From Luidia sarsii (lineage: Eukaryota > Echinodermata > Asteroidea > Paxillosida > Luidiidae): 64,000 bases of DNA. Shown here piece by piece: positions 12,301 to 24,300 of this stretch. Numbering within the stretch: the first letter of the stretch is position 1; the number at the start of each line of letters is the position of its first letter. The DNA is taken from contig OX465113.1 of assembly GCA_949987565.1 (NCBI GenBank), positions 5,368,547 to 5,432,546 on the forward strand, given 5' to 3'. The notes below the pieces were generated by a model that worked only from the letters and a program-made list of their open reading frames with translations, did no database searches and was not told the DNA's origin. The translations under genes and the position numbers were made by a program.

Positions 12301-15300
12301 CAATTTTATTGATGGTTAACTAAGGCATTGACGGGAATGGATATAGCCTAGATCAACAATAGTCAGTGTACCTGCTCCGATGTCATTTTTCGTGGTGGAC
12401 GGAAGCAAATCGGTATCCGTCTTCGTGGTAGTCTGGGATCCACACCAGTAGGACTTCAGAAAGGGGAAGTTGTATGGTTTGGGGATCCCATAGGCACCTG
12501 TCAGACAAACAATTTGAACGATGAGGTGAATCTAGCCAATGTCTTACCCTTGCTTAATTATACTGATTTCAATTCTAATTTTGGCCGACTCATCGAGTAT
12601 AATACTGACCGGTTCTTCTCTGAATCACATCTGATTGGCGAAGGGAATTCCCGTTTATATGATTACTTCATTAATTCTCGTTTCTTGTTTACAATTATAG
12701 TTTTATAGAGTAAAGTAAATGGCCAATTTCCGGACAAGGGGATGTCTTTGGGCCTAATTCTAATTCAGGCATTGCGTGAAATTTTAGCTCTCGAAAATCT
12801 GGCGTTTTCGAGAAAAGAGGAAATTGTGTTGGAGCGAGCGTTGGAACGCTGGATCGTTAGAGGGCTTGATGTTTGACACCTCAGCAGGATTAAAAACAGA
12901 AACACTCTTTTAGGCCATGCATGCTAGGATTGCAATTTAAATTTTCTACCCTTCCTTCATTAGCATTAACCAGACTGTGCAAAGAGATGCAAGAAGGCCT
13001 TGGAACCCCGAGCAAATGTCTCACCCGGGAAGACGCCCTCTATGTACCAGGTGAAGAGCATGTAGAGGAAGGCGTCCAGCCAGAGCATGCCTATGACCTC
13101 CAGAAAGGTCATGGAGTCCCCGGTGGAGATGGGCGTGTCGTTGATGTTGCTCCACTGAATCCCGTCCGACTGGATCTCGAAGAGGCTCAGGTACTGGCTG
13201 CTGTAGCCGAATGCCATGGTGTTGGACAAGCACTGCAAAGCCAAAGACATCAGACGTGGAAGATTTTCGAGGGGCTGATGATGGTTGGATCAATCCTAGC
13301 AGGACTTCTCTCGAAGGCATGCTAGTTATAACATTAAGACCGTTCTGAATTTTTGAAAATAGCCAAATGAAGCTGAAACAAATTAGCATCTAGCCTGTAC
13401 CAGCGCTCTGTCACCTGAGGCATCCAGCTCTTAGCCCGGTATCTGATTGATTCCAAATAAGTCTGATGGGGCCTTTAGTCAGATATCTGTGCTTGGGTAA
13501 TGGACTTTTCACCAAGGTGTTGGGGCTTCCTATACCTGCTTCCCGACCATATGAAAGGCGGAAACACCGGCCTAGCAACGTGGTGGGGGAGCTTCACCCA
13601 TGGAAGCTCGTCGCCCCCACTCGCCCCACTGGGATTTTGAGTGTAGTTTATCTTATACCAGCCCAAATGGATGTCGGCCCTCGCCCACGAAAATTGGCAG
13701 CTTCCATCCCCATGAAACCTGGCTACGCCGCTGGGCGGGAAGGGCGGACAGTTCAACCTTGTATCAGGTATTGAACCTTGTAACGCCTCCATGTCGGTTC
13801 TCATAGTGGAGACACCGCCATCTTGTTTCCCACTGAACGTAATCCCCACCCCCGTGGACATTTATATGATGCATGAATGTGATTTGCTTCAAACATGACG
13901 CAGCACGTCTCCAGAGTCGGCCAACTGTCCTGGGGCGTGCCGCCTTCCCATACGGTGAGTATGATAGCCCCCGGATTCTCGTCGTCAACGGGTCACTCCG
14001 CGTCCGACTCACCAAGACAACCTTGACCGGCAGAGGCAGGATAGAGTCCCACGTGTAGGCCATGGTGTAGGGCACGTAGGTCATGAAGAAGATGACAGCC
14101 CCGCAGGCGGCGGCCAGATTGGCCTGGGAGAAGAAGCAGCTGATCAGGAAGCTGAAGGTGATGGTGGAGACGCTGAAGGAGACTAGGGCGAAGAGAAGCA
14201 CTGATGGATCCGAGTTGATGGTGATATTGCCGACCTAGGACAAAAGAAAAAACACCACCTGGAGATGAGGTTCTTTTTCACCATGTTTTTGTCAAGGATT
14301 ATAACAAGGGTCAAGAAGAATAAGGAAGAATCAGGACGAATCAGGACGAATCAAGAAGAATAAAGAGGAACAATTAAGAATCAATATGACTTATAAAGAA
14401 TCAAGAGGAATCATAAACAATCACGAAGAATAAAGAAAAATAAAAAGAATCAGGAAGAATCAAGGAAGAATCAGGAAGAATCAAGAAGAATCAAGAGGAA
14501 TCAAATCAAGAAGAATAAAGATGAATCAAATCAAGAAGAATCAAGAGGAATCAAGAAGAATCAGAAAGAATCAAGAGGAATCAGGGAGAATCAAGAAGAA
14601 TCAAGAAGAATCAAGAAGAATCAAGAAGAATCAAGAAGAATCAAGAAGAATCAAGAAGAATCAAGAAGAATCAAGAAGAATCAAGAAGAATCAAGAAGAA
14701 TCAAGAAGAATCAAGAAGAATCAGGAAGAATCAAGAATAAATCAAGAAGAATCAAGAATAAATCAAGAAGAAAAAAGTATAATCAAGAAGAATCAGGAAG
14801 AATCAAGATGAATCAAGAAGAATCAAGAGGAATCAAGAGGAATCACGAAGAATCAAGAAGAATCAAGAAGAATCAGGAAGAATCAAGAGGAATCAAGAGG
14901 AATCAAGAAGAATCAAGAAGAATCAAGAAGAATCAAGAAGAATCAAGAAGAATCAAGTAGAATCAATTATAATCGAGAAGGATCAAGAGGAACCAAGAAG
15001 AATCCGGAAGCAAGGAAGAATAAAGAAGAATCAAGGAGGATCAAGAATTATCAGGAAGAATCGAGTAGAGTCAACGAGTCTAACCACAGACCTACCTTGA
15101 GCACGACTACCAGGAGGCAGCAGCTAATGAACATGACGGCAAAGCTGTCGATGAACCAGGCCACCCAGTGCACGCCGTCCCCCATGCCCATTACCTTCAT
15201 CACCTCCTTCAGGCGCAGCTCCTTCTCCAGGACGATGCCCTTGATGGTCATGGCCACGGAGAAGATCCAGGCCAAGACCATGAAGAGGGGCAGGGCGGCG

Positions 15301-18300
15301 CCCAGTGAGCTGATAAAGCTGCATAGCAAAGTGAAGAACGAGAACCACAACAGAGGTATAAGGTTTACACGTGTTTGCATCTGAATTGAGTTGGGGGTGT
15401 GGTCCCTGGAGATAATACGACGGAGTGATAATTAGATACTTCTGACTGGCGTTCAACCCAGCGAAGTTAGTACTTGGAAAGGCTCCTAAGGGCTGGATAG
15501 CCAAGGTGGTAGAGGGTTTGGACGGTTAGTCAGAGGTCTTTAGCTTCGAGTCCCCGTTTAGTCAAGTTTCCTTTCTTATTTGTATTTACTGTTTTCAAAT
15601 TTCCCGTCACAAGACAGTCTTCCTGTCTCTTCGTTGCTTGGCAAGAAATGATTAAGGGTTTTATGGTGCGCTTAGGTTGAAAGTGCGAGGATTGAGCAGT
15701 TCCCTGATCAGTTGCCGGCTCTCCTCAGAGCTAGATTCGCTCTGGAAAGAGATACGGCATATTGTCACTGCAAACAAGATACACTGATTCCAGATGGGTT
15801 GTTACATTTGGTCGTGTTCAGGAGCCGTTTTAAACTGAGAGTTTGAGACACAAACGAGACAAAAACTTGTCACGGAAGTCGATCACACATGTTCATCACT
15901 TGAGAACACGGGGTACCAGTTCAGGGAAGTTCACTCAAACTTGAAAAGCCCTCTTCACAGAGTCGGGTTATCAACCAAACTTCCCCTACTATTTTAGGCT
16001 AATTATCATGGCTCCGGTATTATACAAGTTAAGCTCTGAAGCCCAGTGGTCAGTGGTCAATTTCAAAACTCATCCTAGTTTAAGATCAATCGTAAGACGA
16101 TGAGCGATACACAGAACCCACATGACCAATTAGAACTTACGAAGAGTTATGCATGGTACATTTTACTCGCATCTTATCTAATGATTGAACTCGAATTTTG
16201 TCTTTTCGTACCATCAGTTTTATAGTAATATGTCTTTCTCATCAATCGAGGACTGCTGAGTTTGTCTGGCTGTCTTCTTTCTTCTATTTTCTTGTGTCTT
16301 GTTTGTTGTGCGGTTGCCAAATTTCTTGTTTTAACGTGTGTTTGTATGTTTTTGCCTCTGGTCTCTCAAATTGCTTCTTTTTTCCGTTGATTTTTTTTTG
16401 TAAGTCAGACACATCTTTGATGATTTTTTTTTTACGTTGTTTTGACCTGGACGATGTATCTTTGTATATTTGATGTCCTAAGATATAAAATAAAAAAAGT
16501 AATGAATAAAATTAAAAAATTGTAAGTTGTACGATGTATCGTTATGCGTTGTGAAATCCACTCCCAGAACAAAGCGCCGGTGTCAGAAGCAAAAGTGTCC
16601 GCCATGCAAAACCGTCAGCCAGATAGTATTGCATAACGGACATAATTGCATGCGACACCGGTCTCAACCTGTGCAAACCCTCCCAATGTCATTGCATGCT
16701 GCGCTATCTGGGCTACTCACAAGTCGTCCACATAGCAGGGGTAGGGGAACTCCTGGACGTAGGTCCCTGCCCCGGAGTCTTCCGTCCTGAGGGAGGCTTT
16801 GACGATGCCTTGGTCCAGCATATCTTGCAGAAATACGAAGCCGCCAGTCAAATACTCGCCATAGTACAGCACTTCACTCATAGCGCCGGGGAGCCAAAAG
16901 CTAACCACAGACAAAAAGAAATAATATTTCGTCATTAGGTACTAAGCCCAATTTCACAGAGCCGCTTAAGCGTGAAAATCTGCTAAGCAGGAAAAGACTC
17001 ACGCAGTTTTGTAGACTAAAGTAAATGAAGGGTACACCATTAGCATAGTGGCCAATTTCCGGACATTCCAAATTTGAGAAATGACTTACTCATCAGGAAG
17101 TTTGTAGACCTAATTATATCAGGCATTGCGTGAAATTTACTGCTCGAAAATTATGTCTGAACATTTAGCATTTATTTTCGCTCCCACTGATTTTCTTGTG
17201 ACACGGATTGAGCCGAAACTTACCCAGGTATGGAAGCGATTCTTTGACCTTCGCATAAAGGTGTACACTACATTGAACACCTATTTTGATGCTCTGAGGG
17301 TTGAACTTACGTCTGCTTGTTTTGTTCTGTGTTTCGAACCATGTTGCTGTCCGTACGAAGCTGATACACCACGTGGGATGGTATGATGTCATTGTCAGCA
17401 GTTGTGTTGAAGCCTTCAAACACCACACCTGACAATTCATGAATAACATACGTTTAAAACGTTGGCAATAGACCAATTGCACAACCACTGTTTTATATGC
17501 TATCACGTAACATTATACGGTGAGTATTTTTTCATCTCGTTTGGCAGAGAACAGCGGTGGAAATGTATAAAGGAGAATGTGGACAGTATGATAGTCTTCT
17601 TAGGTAATTTCCGCTCCTGTTCTGCACCAAATGAGATGCAAAAATACCCACTATAAGTCACGTGATGCCATGCAAACATTGGACGCGCAATCTGTCAGAA
17701 GCATTTATCTATGAACTGCCGTATATCTTCAGGAACCAACTAATTTGCTTCCAGATACAAAATTAGGCTACATCGGAAATCCCAATGTTCTGTTTTTTTC
17801 ATTGCACAGAGTCAACCTGACACTGTCGCAATGATAATTATGCTATAGCAATCAGCCAAAAGTCATGAAATCATTCATTTTGATCTGATGCATTTGCGTT
17901 GCTGCTGCCACATCCACTCTCTACATCGGGCACTAGCACAGTCCCGTTGGTTTGTCAAATCCATTGCATCCAATTTAATTTGTTTGTATTTGAATAAAAC
18001 AATTGCTCTAGTTCGGTTCAGAATTAGGTCGTGTCCTTCATCACGGCAATCAACGTTAAGACACGGCAATTAACGTTAATTGCCGAGGACTACACACAAC
18101 TCTTCATCAACCTAAAACCACTGTTTTGCCGTTCATTCTGAGCTCTGTCCAAATTGTCTACCGTTCGTAACACATTAAGTGATGTACAAATATACCTCCC
18201 CAGAATGTGTTGTTTTGCTGTAGCTTATTTGCAGCCGCTTGAAATTCTTCCAAAGTGCTGAACCCCCTTACTTTGTCCAGATTCACACACTGTGGGACAC

Positions 18301-21300
18301 ACAAAATTAATGAGAAATATCATACACATTTTCGAATCGATCGTCTGAGAGTTTTTCGTGAAAACGAAAGAAACACAAAAATTAACAATCTTATAAGGAG
18401 CAACCGGAACAGTTTTTGAGGAAACCTATTTTTTAGGAGTAACTGAGATTTTGATCCTAGCCGGATCGAGGCAGAATGACGAGGACAGATGAGGTCGATA
18501 GAGAAGGAGTCATAAGACAAAGAAAAGTGGATAGAAAGAGAGGGGGAGTGAAGAGGCAGAGGGCAGAGAGGGACAGAGACAGGGAGAGAGATAGGTTAAA
18601 AGGTGTGGAGAGAGGTGTGGAGAGAGAGCTGTGGAAAGAGAGAGCTGAGTGAGAGAGAGGTGGGCATACATACATACAGACAGACAGCTAGACAGACAGA
18701 GAAATAGACAAATAACAGACAACAGACAGACAACATACAGACAACAGACAGACAACAGACAGACAGACAGACAGCAAGACAGACAAGACAGGCAGACAGG
18801 CAGACAGCTAGACAGGCAGACACATAGACAGACAGACCGATAGATAAGACAGACATGAAGACAGACATACATACGTACATACATACAAACAGACAGATGA
18901 ACAGAAAGAGAGATCAATAGATTGACAGAAAGAGAGATAGACATATAGGCAGATAAACAGACAGACATGCAGACAAACAGACAGACAGACAGACAGGGTC
19001 CATAGCCCACCTCGAGGGTGACCAGAGTCGTGTTGGCGAATTCATCCAAGGCATCTATAGCGTCAAGCCAAGAGCTGGTGTCCTGGAGAAATAACAAGTC
19101 ATTTTATCTATTCACCAACAGCTTTATCATAAGTAACTCCAACTCCATTTACCGCAAGAACCCGTACACACACTATGCTCTTTAATTATACACGATCGTC
19201 CCGTGTTACGGCCTATTTTACACACGCGAGCGGTAACGGATTTCCGGGCGGTCAAAAAAATAGGACTATGGGGAAGTTTACATCTGGAGCGGAGAAACTA
19301 CCGTACGCGTTTGCGCGATAAACCGCTGAGATTAGAAACCAGAGCGATTTTTTTCCCTAGAGATACCGTGCTGCGAGTGGGCATTCTGACCAATCAAATT
19401 CTTCGGTTTCTCTTTCGCCTGAGACGCAATCTTCTCGCCAGGATCAGAAGTAAGAGAGCTTCTTTCTATTAGGAAAATGTCATTGTCTTAGGAGAATGTC
19501 ATTGTCTTGGGAGAATGTCATTGTCATGGGAGAATGTCATTGTCTTGGGAGAATATAATTTTCTTGGGAGAATGTCATTGTCTTGGGAGAATGTAATTGT
19601 CTTAGGAGAATGTTATTGTCTTGGGAGAATGTAATTGTCTTAGGAGAATGTAATTGTCTTGGGAGAATGTAATTGTCTTAGGAGAATGTCATTGTCTTAG
19701 GAGAATGTCATTGTCTTAGGAGAATGTCATTGTCTTGGGAGAATGTCATTGTCTTGGGATAATGTCATTGTCTTAGGAGAATGTCATTGTCTTGGGATAA
19801 TGTCATTGTCTTAGGAGAATGGCATTGTCTTGGGAGAATGTCAGTAAGAGAGCTTCTTCCTCTTAGGAGAATGTCATTGTCTTGGGAGAATGTCATTGTC
19901 TTAGGAGAATGTCATTGTCTTAGGAGAATGTTATTGTCTTGGGAGAATGTAATTGTCTTACCCCGTGCAAATGGGGCGTTACGCGGACTATCGGAGCACG
20001 CAGTATTGTGGGTGCAACGTGCAACTGAGTGGGTTATTGTAGAACCGCCAAACATATATCCGCGGTATACTTACATTAGCCGTTCCGAATCCAGGGCTGA
20101 TTTCCATGTACTTTCTGAGCAGAGGGGAAAATTCCTGCCATTTTTCTGCCAGAGTCTTCACAGATCGTACGGAAGCTATCGGCTTTTCAGCCTGCAAAGT
20201 AAGAGGCAAGGCAAAGGGATTCAATTAATGTTTCATATTGCTCGTTGTTTTATAAATTCTTGTCAAGGGGTAGAGAAAGCAGTTTTCAATCATTCCATGC
20301 TTATAAATGATAGAGGCAGATTGATTCGAAGGTGATTAGCAAACTGCAATTTTCCAATTGCAAGGCGGTTCTGCCACATGCCACAATGACATGAAAGAGG
20401 AAATCACGTACATCCATATTCTACAAAACTGATAGAGGTAGGCGTATGTACATGATTTCATCTTGAATCAATCATCATGGAAAATATAGTATAAACTATG
20501 CAACATGGATGTGACCTTTGAATAGATTCATTGGTAGATCTGATAATTGCTTTGCTTGAAATGACACAGCAACGATTTGACCGAAATGGATTCTTCAGAT
20601 GGTCGAACGCGTTTGACTTTGAACAGATGCATCAGGCTCGGTATTACGCTACACAACCAATCTATTCCAAACATGCTGCCTTTTACAACCACAGTACGTG
20701 CATGCATTGGCGTATCAACCACTTTCTGCTGTTTGATGCGCTTGTTTCACGACGGTGGGCAGAGCACACACTGCTCGAAACGTCGAGCTACCGGCTCCTC
20801 TCAGAACCACAACTCCTACTCGAAAGAGATAAGGCACGTGATGTCACCGGAAGCATTCTGCCTTGCGAATTCAACTCCAAAATCCCCAAGTTCCATCTTG
20901 ATACACTTATCAACGTGAAAGACGGGTAATATTCAAAAACGTTACAAACTGCTTAAATGACCAAAATCTTTATCTGACAAATTTAGAGGGCCTGACGTTT
21001 CGACCCTATAGCAGCTAGGACCTTTATCAAAGACTTTCTCATTCTGCCTTTGTGAAAAGTTCTGGTGGGATCGCTTTATTTCAAATGCGGGGATAACATA
21101 GAGCTCTAAGGGGAGTGCGCACTCTAGTTTATTTATAGATGTCTATGGGGGATAAATTGTTACTTCGTTCATGATGCGTCTGGTAGCGTTGGTGTCCGGT
21201 GTGTACAGGATGTAGCCTTGTGCCATGGGCTTCAGTCTCTCCCACATCAACTCGCCAAGGTCGGTTGATCGAATGTCCTCGATCCATTCGCAGTCACCTA

Positions 21301-24300
21301 TAAGTGACGAAGGGAAGCCGCTGTTAGACCAAACATCTGGCATAGTTGATCTGTACTCATTGGTTGGTGGAGCGCGGTGGTCCAGTGCACAGCAAACAAC
21401 TCAAATTGGTCATCATCTAGTAACATTTTTGATGGACAAAACCCCAGCTTTTGTAGTTTGTTTGTCAAAATAGACCGTACATTCACAATTTTGATAAAAC
21501 GGTTTAGAAGAAACAATTTGCCATTTCTTTTCTTTTATAGTTAAACGCTTCCGTAATGTGGTCTACTGAAGTCAAGGACTTCCCGTTTTCATGCCTTGTA
21601 CTTTAAAATGGACGAAAGGACTAGAGACAAAGCCGGAGTCACAGACGTTTTGGAAAACGGGCCCTTGGTAGACACGAAACTAAACTGGCGATTCGCAATA
21701 GTGCGCCCTCAAGAGTTTGCAACGCATTAGCCAATCACAACGCGCGGAGTCTGTCGCCCCGTAGACTGATTCCCGTCCCCTACCTGGTCTCCAGACGTCT
21801 CACGTCCTCCGAAATGTAAGACGACGTGAGACGTCTGGAGACCAGGTAGGGGACGGGAACCAACCTAGTCGCCCAGATACACGTCTGGGTCGACAGAGCA
21901 AACTCTTGAGGGCGCACTATAGTGTGAATCGCCCGTATTGTTTGCGAGCGTCGTTGTAAGTTCGGCGAGAATTAAGCAATAAAAAAACAGTTGAGGACAA
22001 CAAAAAGAACAAGCCTCACTTCTCGTCTCCTTCAAGTAGTCGTCGTCGTCCGGAGCAACCTCTGCCCGCTTCTGTCGCCTGTGGTGCGGCGGCTCCACGG
22101 TGCTCTCGATACCGAACAAGTCTCCGAAGGCCCCCAGGCCCTGGCCCCCGCTACCCTGGGAAAAGCTGATGTTCTTGAAGTCTATCATCTCGCCCACGCT
22201 GCCACAGACCAGAGTGTCGGTGTCGTTCTCCTGGTAAATCCTGTTCAGATCCTCGATGAGATTGGTGACATCTTCCAGCTCTGTCAGCTGCCCGAAAAAA
22301 AGAAAAAAAGAATACATATCACAGATTTAACATAACATATCTATAACATAATGTGAACTGATCTATAACATATCTATAACATGTTGTGCACTGATCTATA
22401 ACATGATGTGCACTGATCTATAACATATCTATAACATGTTGTGCACTGATCTATAACATATCCATAACATAATGTGCACTGATCTATAACATAATGTGCA
22501 CTGGTGAGCACTGAACACTCGGTGTTTATCACGTCGAGCAAGGACAAAACCTCATTGAATTAGAATACACATCATTCTTGAAAGAAAAAGATGTATTTTT
22601 TGTGATCCTCAAACTACTGCAGCTAGCTTTATAGCAAACGGAGGTGTGATCCCTTGAAATGTACGGCAGTTAATGGTTGAATGCTTCTGACTGGCGCCCC
22701 ATGCACCCGGCACCGGCAAAGACTAGTTGACTATTTTGGGAGGCCACCATCTAAGGGCTGGATAGTTAAGAGAGTAAGAGTACTGTCACGCAAAATCAGA
22801 GGCCTCGGGTTTAAGTTCCGCACCAGCTAAATATTTCTTTGCCATTCTTATCCAAAAAAAATTCAAAAGGTCCCAATAAGATTTTCCTTTAAGCAATTTT
22901 GTTTGAAATAATTTTTTTGGGGGGTCAATTTAAGGTTTTCAAGTCTCGGTTTCACAAACATTGCAAATATTACCACTGTTAAAAAAAAAATCTTTTTGGT
23001 AGCAAAAGTGACGACAACAGTGTCGCTGAACAATATTTGATTATAACATACGGGTATTTTGTTTCTCCAAGATAAATCTTGAAATGGTTTTTCCTTTTTA
23101 CAAAACATTTACAACAGATTTACAATGATGATGTTAAATAGAGTAACCCGAGCTCATGTAAGCCACGAGCTTCTCCAGCAAAATTTACAACAAATTGCTG
23201 TTTGTAAAAAAATAAAATGAAGTTGTGATCACTGGGGACATAATTATAATGCAGCTAATGAGAAATTAACATCTGTCTTACCTGGTTCGCGACGGAAGCC
23301 GTTAGTCGCAGTGCGTCTCTGTGCAACTGCTCCGAATCGCCGCCATTTTGTGTCCGGTTTAAAAGAAGGAAATAAAGCTTTTTAGAACAAAATCTAATTT
23401 AAAAGTGATCTGGGCTCACTTTTGGGGAATTCCACAAATTGTCGTTCACCATCTTCAACGTGTAAGCTATAGAACGAACTTTTCTTGCTAAAGAAATGAC
23501 GTATATGTAATTGGTTGAATGAAAGCGACAAATTCAGTCTCTCCAACGATACGTTTTCTCAATACATTCAATGACATTTTGCTACAGCATACCGTATTTA
23601 AACCATGTAACAATTAAGACCAACAGGAAATTTTATAATTGAATTAAGCAAGATTTAATGGGAAACAATCGTCAATTGGTAATATGGTATATGGTATTCA
23701 GTTATTTACCCGCTAATCGAAATAACCACTGCTTGAATGTTTCAACCCAGAGTTCGGGTATATCATTCGGTTTCAAAATATAGCGAGCAACTTACGTTAT
23801 CAGAGGGAGTCGTCTTCGAATCTATAGCAACAACAAAAATCAAAACAAATTGTATTACGGTAATCAAATAAGAGCATGGAGTAAAACGCCACCGACTGCA
23901 TTTTGAAATATTCTGAATAAGTTTTACTGAAAATGTATGAATTTTCCCGTAATTGTCGTGTATTTGCAATTGTAACTCACTGAGTTGTTGTGGGTATACA
24001 CGTGTCTTTTGCGATAAGGCTGTCTTATTTAATAGTAATAGTAATTACTAATAGTATCTCGACAATTCTGCAAACTGTGTACCGCACTGACTCGACTGTC
24101 CTGAAATTATACGTCGATCTATTCTTAGGGATTTTAGATTAAGGCCTTACGATTCCATACGAGCAGGACCAGAGGCAATTGACCTTTGAGAAAGGGTACA
24201 TTGGGCTGGGGTGGTCATGCCAGACTGTCTAACTTTTACAGAAATCTCAAAAGTTAGAGGGCCTGGCGTTGTTTCGATCCTGGTAGGACCTTTCTCCAAG

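Noticed and set aside
13466..13861. 102- and 128-residue frames flanking ABCA exon A14.
   Set aside because: Intronic, no homology, overlapping on opposite strands in GC-richer DNA; chance frames.
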